This document shows positions 54,344 through 64,000 of a stretch of DNA of 64,000 nt, piece by piece (within the stretch, counting starts at the first letter, position 1; each line of letters begins with the position of its first letter). The position numbers and the translations under genes are program-made. The notes under the pieces were generated by a model that worked only from the letters and a program-made list of their open reading frames with translations, searched no databases and was not told where the DNA came from. The stretch lies in NCBI GenBank assembly GCA_028641055.1, contig CM054057.1:578302610-578366609 (forward strand). The letters run 5' to 3'. The DNA comes from Alopecurus myosuroides (Eukaryota > Streptophyta > Magnoliopsida > Poales > Poaceae).

Positions 54344-55720
54344 TGAAGGATCGAGAGGTTAACTAGAGGGGGGGGGTGAATAGGTTAACTACAAATTTTA
54401 ACTTCTTTTTCAAGTTAACAAGGCAAAGCTCAAATATAGATTATCTAGAGGATGCAACTAGATGGACAATCCTATATGTTGAGCAATTACAACTAGCACA
54501 AGGTGAGCAATATGACTAAGTTAATAGTAACAAGTAAAGGTAAGTTGAGGAATAACCGAACATAATGACGCGGAGATTTATCCCGAAGTTCACTTCCCAA
54601 TGGAAGCTAATCTCCGTTGGAGCGGTGCGGTGCCACGAAAGTGGAACACCGAGTAGGCCTCAAATGCCACACCGTATCTCCTTCGAGTCCTTCCACCGAT
54701 GTGGATAGGCTCGAATCACTATGTTGCCGTTGAGGTTGACAACTAGAACCTTTACAAGGATGAGGCACACTCCACAAGATTGGAGGGTCCTCACCAAATC
54801 CCGAGAGCCGCCAAGACTCCGAGAAGCAAGATCCACGGGCACAAAAGCACCGGGGATATCAACAAGGCTCCAAGCTCCGATGAACTAAGAGCAACAAGAT
54901 TCCTAGCTCCAATGAGCTAAGAATGACAAGATCCCTATGGGATGAGTGGGTGGATTTCTAATCGGCTCGGTGGAGTTGTAGATTGGGGGTGTCTCCTTCA
55001 AATCCCAAAGTATCACGAGCTTTGGTTGGGGATTTGTGGAGATCTTGTTCTTGAGCTTGAGCTTGGTCAATCAATGGTGGTGAGATAGAGTGTGGGTGGG
55101 ATTGACAAAGCACAAAGGTAGATGGAGACCCCGTATTTATACTCTCGTCAAAAATCCGGCCGTTTGGGGGGTTTTCCCCTTTCCTGCGACCCACCCCGGC
55201 CTAGGAGCCGGCCTGGCCGGCCTGGAGGCAACCAGGGCCGGGCCAAACCCACCCCGGCCTAGGGGCCGGCCTAGGGCCGGCGTGGGCGTCAGGGGAGGCC
55301 GGCGTGGGAAGCCAGCCCGGCCTGGGTCCGGCGTGGAGCAGGGGGGAGGCCGGACCCCCACCCGGGCGCCCCGGCCTGGAGGCCGGCCTGGGGCCGGCGG
55401 GGGCAGAGGGGCGAGGCCGGCCCCCCACCCGAACCGCCCGGCCTGGGAGCCAGCCTGGGGCCGGCGTGGGGCTGGCCAGGGGTGCTGCCAGCCCGGCCTG
55501 GAGGCCGGCCACCCCTTTGCCTTCTTCTTTTCACCCTTTTTCTTCGCCGTTTCTTTTCTCCTTTTCCTCGTCTTTTCCCGTAACTTTTTCTCACACATTG
55601 CTGAACCTTGTAAGACATTTACGGGTCGATATTTTCTGAGTACACTTAGCAAATCACATTAGTCCATCTATATGTTGTAATCAAACACTCAAAACAGGAT
55701 TTAGAACCTATGTTCTTTCA
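54344..55720 (-). repeat. 5' LTR of the SIRE-type element
   Basis: 1,377 bp. TATA box near 55133-55143 on the minus strand, GC-rich array at about 55190-55515. It aligns end to end with the LTR at 43439-44797, with small indels in the T/C runs and in the GC array. Confidence 0.92.
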
Positions 55721-57587
55721 GACTGGAAGTTGGAGACACAAATATCAATCGGAAATTTCCAGGGCAACCGGAATTTCCGGTTAGGGATGTCTTTCGGGAC
55801 AGAAGTGAACCGGAAGTTTTAATCAGATACTTTGCAGAAACCAGATATTCCAGTAGAAATCAACTCTGTTCGAATCCAGATCTGAAGAAAAGAAGAAAAC
55901 CAGAATATCCGGTTCAATTTTGAACGGAAAATTCCGGTACAAGATTCCTGCACAAACAACTACGTTTTGGGAGGGGGTATAAATACCCCTCTTTATTCTC
56001 CAAGTTGACTAGTTCGTCCAAGCCATTGATGTGCATTTATTGAGATCACCAAATCTTAGATCTCTCCCAATCCCTTCACCCAAACTTGTTGGTTTTGGGA
56101 GGATTGAAGGAGAAAGCCCCGATCTACGTCTTCACCAATCGGATTTCATTTCCCCTCTCATTTTCTTGAGAGATTCATGCCTAGGGGTTCCTTGTGGAGA
56201 ATCTAGGCTTCATTACTACTTTCTTGGTGATTATTGGTGTTTCTTGGGAGCTCCCAATTTGGTTGTGGGCGTGTGCCTCAAACTTGTTGTAAATGACTCG
56301 ATTCCCGCCTAAAAGGGGGCCAATAGTGGAAGGTGAACTAGACCTTTGTGGAGTTTCTCATCGGAGAAAAGAGTGAGACCTTTGTGGCGTTGAGTAGGCC
56401 TTTGTGGCGAGCTCACACCTCTCCAACGAGACGTACTCCCCTCAAAAGAAGGAACTCGGGATTACATCATTGTCTCCGCGTGCTTCCTCTATCGGTTAGA
56501 TCGTTCCCTCTCCTTTACTTCTTGTTTGTATCTTGTATATTGTTGTTATTGTCATATAGGTAAATTCACCGTAGTTGCATATGTAGAGAATTTACCTTTG
56601 TGTCAGGCCTTAATTTGAAGAAAAAAAATTAAAATTGGTCGTAGCACCTATTCACCCCCTCCTCTAGGTGCCCATACTTGTCGTTCAACAAGCACACCTT
56701 AAAGTTCATGTTCCCGTTAATGGACACCCCAACTCTGTCACTTTAAGCATCCAAAAATAGTACTAATAAATACCACAACCTATCTCTTAAATAGTCTCCT
56801 TCTAATACAAACATAGGACCCACACTATCACCTTGGCACTACGAAGATTATACTCAACACAAACATCAAGAAACCTCATGCTTCCATAATTCAATCCAAC
56901 AAAGAACATCATAGCCATTCTATAATGAAGGGGAAACATCATGAATTCAACTATACTAGCATGGTTCACGATCGCAATCAAGATCACGTCATGGAAGAGA
57001 GAGACAACCACATATCTACTAGCATGATCCCTCAGCCCCGAGGAAGGACTACTCCCGCATCATCGTGGGAGGCAGCAACGTCGATGGAGATGGCTCCGGG
57101 GACACTTCCCCGTCCCGGTAGGGTGCCGGAACAGGAACTTGTGTCCTCCAAATTAGGGTTTTCTATGGCGGGAGAGCTCGGATGCGTTTCTGGAAAAATC
57201 CTCTGGTGTGGCTCCGAATGAGGTCAAGAGGGATTTATGGGAAAAAGGGCGAGAAGAGGCGGTGACCGAGGCCTCCAGGGGTCCTCCAGGCGCGGGCTAG
57301 GACCAGACAAGGGGGGGGGGGCTGACACCCCCTAGGGGCATGTGGCTCCCCTCCAGGTGTCCTTCTGGATTCCGAGGTCTTCCGGTAAATAAAAAATCCT
57401 TGTAAACTTCCAGCCAATTCCGATCACTTTCATTTTTTCACCTTTTCTGCAATTCACAGACAAAACAAACATAAACACTGGACATCTTGTTAAAAGTTAG
57501 TCCAATAAATGATAGAAAACATAGGAAAAACATGTAGAAAACAAGCATGGAGCATAAAAAAATTATAGATATGTTTGCAATGTATCA

Positions 57588-59800
57588 TGCCCCGCCGCGG
57601 GTAGGATGAAACACGAGAACAAAAAAAAGGATGCATGCAACTGTAATCGCACTGCGGTAGTTAAATCGAACCCTCCACAACCAAAAATTCTTCTAGAAAA
57701 CCACATTTTACACAACCTACCAACGAAGCTCCATGACTACATAACGAACTTGTCAGGGGATAGGCCATGAGCCCATGGAACAACATGTCGGGGATAGATG
57801 GGCGGAGACCACGTTACCTACAGAGCAACTGCAATTGTGAATGGAAGAGGGTGTGAGCATGACAAACCGGTTGTGGTCGCCTCGGGCTCCCGATGATCCC
57901 CCTGGCATGGAGAGGGAAGCAGCCACAACAATCCCCCTCACATTGTTGCTCTTCCGGCTACCGTGGCATCCGCCTTGTTCGCGCATGAAGCTTCAATGGA
58001 GAGGTGCGCACGTGGGTGAGGGTTCAGGTGGGTGAAGCGAGGATGCTCGGGTTGAGGCGAGCGAAGGAGCAACGCAGGGGAAATCGACGAGGAGGAGCAG
58101 CCGGAGTTGGGCCGGCGAGCCGAGAGGCTGGGGCGGGTGGAGGTGTGCCAGGACTCGGGAGCGAGAGAGTGGGTCTACGGGTTCCAATAAGAGAGGATGG
58201 CGGCTACGTTTTGCGCTGAATGAGATGCCGACGGCTAGAGGCGCAGTGCGCGGGCGACTACCTAGTCATTGTCTGCTCCGGTGGACGAAATCTGGCGGGG
58301 TTGCTCCATCTACTCGCGAAAAAAACGAGGGAAGATGGAAGCTCACCTGTTTCGCCGTGCTCGCCTAGGAGGGGATCCGTCGGAATCCGCCAAAAACGGA
58401 CGGAATCGTCCACTTTGTGTCCTCTGCGCTGGAGAAACCGTCGAGACAGAAACAAAGAGGATAGAGACAATGACGTGGTTCTCGAAAAATGAACAGGCTC
58501 CCGACACATCTACAATGACAGATGGGGCCGCCCCTGCTGGGTTCATATGTTAGTGTATGTTTACCTAGTCTATTTGGTGCGAGAAAAAAAGGGGGACGAA
58601 CGTGCGGGACGTGGGAGCTTCGCACGATAACATCATGGTGATGAATGCGGGCCGTCGACGCGGATCCAACGGTTCGGACGCGTGCCTGGACATAAGATAA
58701 TTCCAGGTGGGCTAGATTTAGATTGACATACCGCATTCGTTTCTATGTTCACCATATTTTGTCAGATAGTACTCGGAACGGGATATGCATTCCGTGCGGA
58801 TTTTTACTTTTTACTTACTGTATTAATGTTTTATTGAATATAAATGTCAAATAATACGGATTATCCGCTATCACTTCTACCCTTGCCAATTTTGTCACGG
58901 TTTAGCTTTGGGCCGGGTTTTTTTTGACACAGTAGTTTCGCCGTCCTTACGGGTTTCCATGTGTCTCGCTTCAAGCGGGTTCTACACTCTACTCGCCCGC
59001 GTGCGTCCGTTAGCTCGCACAGCTCGCCGCCTGGGCCGGCCCATTTTGATTTTTTTCCTTTTTCAATTTCTTTTGTTAGAAAAAATTCATATAACTTAAA
59101 ATGAATATTTTTTTAAATGGTGAACAATTTTAAAAATAACACGGTGAACAATTTATGAAAATGAACAAATTTTTAAAATGAACATTTTTTTAACATGGTG
59201 AAAATTTTCCGACAATAAACAATTTAATAAAATTGTGAGTTTTTGTAAATGAGTATTTTTCGAAATTGTGAACAAATTTTGAATAAACATATTTTAAAAA
59301 AATGTTGATTTTTTGAAAATGAACACTTTTTTAAAGAAATTGAGAGAAAATAGAAAAAAATTGTTGATTTTAGAAAAGTGTTCATTTCAAAATTTGTTTA
59401 TTTCCAAAATTTGTTTATTTTTAAATTTGAAAATTGTTCATTTCAATATGAAAAAAGAAAATGGAAATTAGGAAATGAAAAAAAGGAAGAAAAAAGAAAC
59501 ATAGGAAAACGAAACACTAAACAAAAAAATGAAGAGAAGGAAACCTTACGTTTTTGTTTTGTTTTGAGAATAGCCAAATCTGTACGTACTATTGAGAAAA
59601 CGAAAAATAGGCTGGCCTTACTGGGCCGCAGACCATCTGCTCTGCAACGCGGGCGAGCGTGTGATAGGACTCGCAGAGAGCGAGAGATAGTGCTCGCGGT
59701 ACTTGCTCCCGTCTGTGGAGCTGATGGAGCGTTTCCTCGGCAGGCCCAGCTAATTTCTGCCCCTTTCGATAGAGGCCCAAACTAGCCGATCCAGCTCCGC
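57588..59800. other. Unclassified right part of unit 2
   Basis: Copy of 39908-42091: GC-rich block to about 59050, then AT-rich degenerate repeats (about 59095-59560), then a GC-rich end. No gene is conserved between the two units. Confidence 0.4.
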
Positions 59801-62765
59801 TAAAGATGCCCACGGATGGCCATGGGCCGTGAAAATCCGTAGAACCAGGGAGAACCAACGGTGACTCGGCGGCGAGAGATCCATTTCCAAAAGGAAAGGG
59901 CGAGAGAGCCGACAGACAACGATTCTATCCACTGTGTATAGATCATCATGATTCAAGCTAGACATGATGGCCATTCAACACCCGACCTTATCCCGTTATT
60001 ATCCATGAGATGACGACTAGCAGGCTGGGGGTTTCTGAAATGGCAGCGTCTTTATTAATTCATGTCGAAAACAACCATTAATCCACCTTACCCCGCCCTT
60101 GTCGGGTCTCCATTATAGGATATGTATGTCTTAATAGCTACAGAATGCAAGTTGTGTCATGCATCCAGGTAAATTAAGCAACTGCGTGCATGCATGCATG
60201 ATTATGATTCTGTTCACGTAGTAGATCACGTATCAGTGAAGTGCGTAATTGTGTGCCAGTGCCAGAGTTCTATCAACAAAATATGTATAGTTGCCTGCGC
60301 CCCAAATTACCTCAGTTGGTTAAGCCCAACTAGCAGCAACACCCAAACACACCGTACCTCTGGCGCTTAGCGGCAATGGCGCCAAACCGAAGGCCGACAA
60401 ATTCTTGAAACCACGACGAGAATTATGGAACGTGTCATGCTTCATGCACTAGCCAACTATTCCAAAAATCCGAAATGATGAACACATATACACTTTTAAC
60501 ACGTGGTCAACACGTGGAAACCGGAAGGAGAGCGACGGCACGCGATTCTCGGAGGTATCAGGTATGGATTATGTTGAAGTGTATATGTGGATTGTACTAA
60601 CCATTTTCAGCAAGGCATTAACGTCCGTGGATATAGTCGATCCAGGGTGAAAATGGCATTGCATTTTTAGCAGCACAATAATAAAAAGTGCGTTATATTC
60701 TGGGTGGGATATATACTAGTTTCTAGGCTTATTTCTAGATCACGACAAGAGAGCTGAGATGATTCTGAAAGAAAATGAAGAGGGCTAGCTGAGATACTGC
60801 CAACAGATGCCCTTAACTTCACTGTAGTGATCAGTGAGTAAATATTTGCAGCCTACGGGATATCAATACCCGAAGATTTCCTAATTACTGGGAGATCAGC
60901 GCCAAGATACTCTGCCAAGTCGATCAAGCCCTGGGGATCTAGCTGTTCCAATTGGCGCGTGCAGTAGCGTACGTACCGGGACCAACTTACAAGCAGGGGA
61001 AATAAATTTTCAATCTTCATCAACCGATCCAGGCATCATTAGCCCTAGGAAAATCTACGGCCGGTGATCAGTGCTTCGGTTTTGGATCGACGCCTGCTGC
61101 AGGTTCATTGCCACCCTATGAGTAGCCTCTTCGTGATGAGTATATTAATCATGCATGCAGCGTCTTAATTAAGTAAATTAATCAATCTGGATGCGTATTG
61201 ATCAAGTCTGTGGATGGATGGACGCTTGCATTTTGTTCCATGTCAGTAAGGCTCAGCTCAGGGCCCGCCGGCGGTAAGAATAGTAAATTTTGTCCAGCCA
61301 GGTGTAATTGTTGCCCTGCTAGCTGCATGCATGTATGCATGGCTCCAGTGAAAGTGCGTCGTCTGCATCTGAGAGTCTCTCACGGCGAGTGTACGTAACA
61401 TACGTACATGACTTGAAGGCCGTGTGGTTGTGCGTGCATGCATGCATATACGATAGAGTGTGCTGTAAAAAGGTCGTCGTCTACAGTTCCCACTGCTCGC
61501 CATCCAGCTTAAAATGTTTTAATCCCTGGGTGAAAGTAGATGTATACATAACATCATGGAGATACCAATTACACCTGCCTCTGCAATAATATATTACCTT
61601 AATGGCATTATAGATGCACACAACCAAAACAAGAGAAGAAGAAACTAAAAAAGAAAAATCCCGCTACAGAGTTCGAGTCCTTGTACCAGCAGCACAACCA
61701 CCACTAAAGACAACACATGATGCCCAAATTCTCCAAAACCAACGCATACAAGAAGGAAACAGTGCACACGCGCCATCGTCGCCTGATCGAAAATCTTGAG
61801 TTTTCACCGTGGAGATAGTCCCCGCTCTCAAAACAATGCTTTCAGCAGGGCCATTTGCCAACAAAGGCCAGATCTTAGATTTTCATCCTGAAAGGTAAGA
61901 CTTTGAACTTCACCTGTGCTGCCGCTCTTACTTACGTACCAATGCCACGATTCCTGAAACTCCAAGCCAGTTCCTTATCGACGCAAAGTCTCCAATAAAC
62001 ATTGTTAGTTCTCCAATGTCAGCTTCCATGATATTCTCCGTCTCTGATTTCACCATGAATTTGCCCATGATGGCAACAGAAGCAGAGCTTCTCGCCGTTC
62101 CTTGTATTACAACCGAATCCCACCCGATTCAGCAATCTCCAGGCATTAACGTCCGTGGGAGATCGTCGGTGAAGCCTTCTAGAACCCGACACTCTGGCCA
62201 AATCAAAGAGGACAGGCATGAGAAATTTGTTCATCTTCGCACGAGAGGAACCCTAGGACCATCGCCTTTATTCGAGCAAACTAGCAGCCCGCACATCGCT
62301 GGCCAATTTAATTTTGTCGCACGGATCGAGCGAGTTAGGCACACGTGACAGCGATAGGAGGAGGGATGCAGTGCACCCTAGGCACGCGTATGAGCACCAT
62401 CACCGCAGCAGGTTCCGCGCCGTTGCCTCCAGCCATCACTGCCATCCATGCCTCACTGCAGCGCGCCGACAGACGCCGCGCATTGGCGAACACTGCTACC
62501 CCGCTGCCAGACCTCCACCCACGTACGGGTGAAAGTAGATGTATACATGAGTCGATGAGTGTTAACTTTGATCAAACTAGAAAACTATGTATTCATCACT
62601 ACAATATTATATAGATTTAGATATGGTTTATTATGTATTTAGCGATATTAATCTGAGATTGAAAAAGTTCATATTTATATATTATTATTATTTTTACATA
62701 TATGATTTATTTTGAGCAAACGAACCCCTCGTCGATTTCATATAAAGAAACCACCACTTTTTACT
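59801..62765. other. Intergenic DNA without a recognisable gene
   Basis: No open frame with family features was found. CATGCATG clusters occur near 60185, 61150, 61320 and 61435. GGCATTAACGTCCGTGG occurs twice (about 60615 and 62141). The part from 61600 to 62550 contains ATCTTGAGTTTTCACCGTGG and similar stretches that look like dispersed Triticeae repeat DNA from memory, but I cannot name an element. Confidence 0.4.
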
Positions 62766-62933
62766 GTCAATCTTCTGGGAACGATGCGTACCTCTCCGAG
62801 GGCATCGGTTTCATGTTTATATAGCGTCGGGAACAGCCCCCATACGTGGCTTACAGGGTTTGTACATGTACGTCGGAGACTACTCCGTACACGTACACAT
62901 ACGAGTACATATGAGGAATTACATACGCTAACA
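62766..62933 (-). repeat. Short 3' LTR of a second copia element (left limit approximate)
   Basis: On the minus strand it starts TGTTAGCGTATGTAATTCC right after the purine tract AAGGGGGGA (62934-62942). A TATA box GCTATATAAACATG follows at about 62815. The LTR may end at GATTGACA (62766), giving 168 bp, but the partner LTR is outside the window so this end is a guess. Confidence 0.6.
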
Positions 62934-62940
62934 TCCCCCC

Positions 62941-64000
62941 TTAATCTAAACCACGGGAGAGGTTTAGATTACGCTTGAACTCATCGAGACCCTTGACTGG
63001 AAGTGCTTTAGTGAAACCATCAGCCAACTGATCTTTGGTGGAAATAAATTTGATATCAAGTTTGTTACTGGCAACTCGTTCACGAACAAAATGATAGTCA
63101 ATCTCAACGTGCTTGGTGCGAGCATGAAAAATTGGGTTGGCTGACAAGTAAGTAGCACCCAAGTTGTCACACCATAAGCAGGGCTTCTCAGTTAACTGAA
63201 AACCAAGCTCAATAAGAAGAGCTTCAATCCAGATCAATTCAGTAGTAGCATTGGCTAAGGCTTTGTATTCATCTTCAGTACTGGAGCGGGAGACAGTGGC
63301 CTGTTTCCTGGCACTCCATGAGACCAAGTTAGGACCAACAAAAATAGCAAACCCACCAGTGGATCGACGGTCCTCAAGACAGCCAGCCCAATCTGCATCA
63401 GAAAAGACACTAAGAAGTGTGGATGAAGATTTCTGAAAAGTAATTCCAAGCTGAGAGGTATCCCTAACATATCTGAGAATTCTCTTAGCAGCAGTCCAGT
63501 GAGCAGTTGTAGGGGCATGTAGATATTGACAGACCTTGTTCACAGAGAAGGACAGGTCTGGTCGAGTAAGAGTGAGATACTGGAGGGCTCCAACTATGCT
63601 TCTATATTGTGTACTGTCATTAGGACCAAGAGGTGTACCTTCATGGAGAGACAACGGCTCAGAGGAGGACAAGGGTGTAGGAGCCGGCTTACAATCAAGT
63701 AGGACAACCTTGGCTAATATATCATGAGCATATTTGTGTTGAGTAAGTAACAAGCCATCTGATGTTTTCTTCACCTCCATGCCCAAGAAATAGTGGAGCT
63801 CTCCCAGATCTTTAATAGCAAAGTTTTCCTTGAGATCTTTAAGTAACATAGCAATAGCATGATCAGAGGAACTAGTGACAATAATATCATCGACATATAT
63901 CAGGAGAAAAATGGTGACACCAGTCTTGTGAAAGAGGAATAATGAAGTATCAGCTTTGGAAGGAAGAAAACCAAGGGCTTGCAATTTTGAGCTCAGACGA
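62941..64000 (-). CDS. Copia pol polyprotein, RT end and RNase H, partial (runs off the window)
   Basis: An open frame of 353 codons from the window edge to a TAA at 62941. It begins [20 protein letters not shown] in the RT palm, then has [13 protein letters not shown] with the catalytic YVDD intact, and [14 protein letters not shown]. RNase H follows, with [42 protein letters not shown] and the closing [15 protein letters not shown]. No frameshift is seen in the window, unlike the SIRE-type element. The stop overlaps the purine tract before the LTR. The lineage within copia is undecided (Ale/Ivana/Tork are possible). The rest of pol and gag lie to the right. Confidence 0.9.
   Translation of the reverse strand, partial: RLSSKLQALGFLPSKADTSLFLFHKTGVTIFLLIYVDDIIVTSSSDHAIAMLLKDLKENFAIKDLGELHYFLGMEVKKTSDGLLLTQHKYAHDILAKVVLLDCKPAPTPLSSSEPLSLHEGTPLGPNDSTQYRSIVGALQYLTLTRPDLSFSVNKVCQYLHAPTTAHWTAAKRILRYVRDTSQLGITFQKSSSTLLSVFSDADWAGCLEDRRSTGGFAIFVGPNLVSWSARKQATVSRSSTEDEYKALANATTELIWIEALLIELGFQLTEKPCLWCDNLGATYLSANPIFHARTKHVEIDYHFVRERVASNKLDIKFISTKDQLADGFTKALPVKGLDEFKRNLNLSRGLD

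Larger units (their letters stand above)
43439..55720 (-). mobile_element. SIRE-type (Maximus-like) Ty1-copia retrotransposon, 12.3 kb, complete but inactive
   Basis: Flanked by GACTG (43434-43438 and 55721-55725). LTRs are 43439-44797 and 54344-55720. On the minus strand the primer site TGGTATCAGAGC follows the right LTR and the purine tract AAAAAGGGGGAGA precedes the left LTR. The order gag, protease, integrase, RT, RNase H is copia. The long gag with C-terminal coil and a 3.7-kb region after RNase H with an extra ORF suggest the SIRE lineage. Pol has several frameshifts and lacks the RT catalytic box. Confidence 0.93.
43113..56687 (+). mobile_element. Solo LTR of unit 2, split by the SIRE-type element
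   Basis: The two parts (43113-43438 and 55726-56687) together match the solo LTR at 37721-39006. The TATA box is at 55978-55985. Target duplication ACAAG is kept on both sides. Confidence 0.88.
42092..59800. repeat. 5.4-kb direct tandem duplication, unit 2, split by the SIRE-type element
   Basis: Collinear with unit 1. The left part is 42092-43438 and the right part 55721-59800, with the 12.3-kb element between. The solo LTR of this unit (43113 to 56687) also keeps ACAAG flanks (43108-43112 and 56688-56692). So the solo LTR predates the duplication and the SIRE insertion follows it. Confidence 0.92.

Noticed and set aside
36690..59800. The tandem units as two LTRs of one giant retrotransposon
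   Set aside because: The units directly abut without an internal domain, have no TG..CA ends and contain LTRs of other elements, so they are a segmental tandem duplication.

Overview
This is plant nuclear DNA from a grass of the wheat tribe (Triticeae). The evidence is an Angela/BARE/WIS-type copia retrotransposon, Stowaway MITEs with CTCCCTCCGT ends, Harbinger elements with GGGCATCTCCAG ends, a CACTA element with AGTCCCGGTT subterminal motifs, and a SIRE-type copia element with GC-rich LTRs. Codon use and intron signals (GT..AG) are plant-like. Most of the window is nested transposable elements. I support three host-type coding units: one confident, one probable, and one small gene carried inside a transposon.

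Layout. 1-9528: most of a decayed Angela-like copia element on the minus strand, split by a 2.7-kb CACTA element (4257-7003) that carries a broken DEDDy 3'-5' exonuclease gene and a 5S rRNA-like relic. 9534-14095: an RNase H-like relic, then the 3' internal part and 3' LTR of a gypsy-like element containing a small hAT-type element. 14097-15303: 3' half of a Harbinger transposase gene ending 287 bp before a host gene. 15590-17809: intact intronless gene for a nuclear-encoded organellar group II intron maturase (nMAT3/nMAT4 type). 18.7-29.0 kb: non-coding DNA present as about three diverged tandem copies, with different transposons in each copy and a perfect 59-bp palindrome at the end. 29.7-31.2 kb: a long-TIR element carrying a spliced GRF zinc-finger gene. 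31823-32958: a probable two-exon gene for a 139-aa protein I do not recognise. 21644-24078 and 33419-35866: two related Harbinger elements that keep ORF1 (Myb/NAM-associated type) but have no transposase gene.

36690-59800: a direct tandem duplication of a 5.4-kb block made of gypsy LTR pieces, a solo LTR with TSD ACAAG and unclassified DNA. The second copy is split by a 12.3-kb SIRE-type copia element (43439-55720, TSD GACTG) on the minus strand. That element has an intact gag, a pol broken by frameshifts and lacking its catalytic YVDD, and an extra spliced ORF with what looks like its own leader and GC-rich upstream array. 59801-62765 has no gene I can support. 62766-64000 is the 3' end of another copia element on the minus strand, with an open RT/RNase H frame running off the window.

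The genes do not form a pathway. The window is a record of nested insertion, local duplication and gene capture around a few sparse host genes. Most element names rest on recognised terminal motifs and remembered family features, not on a search.
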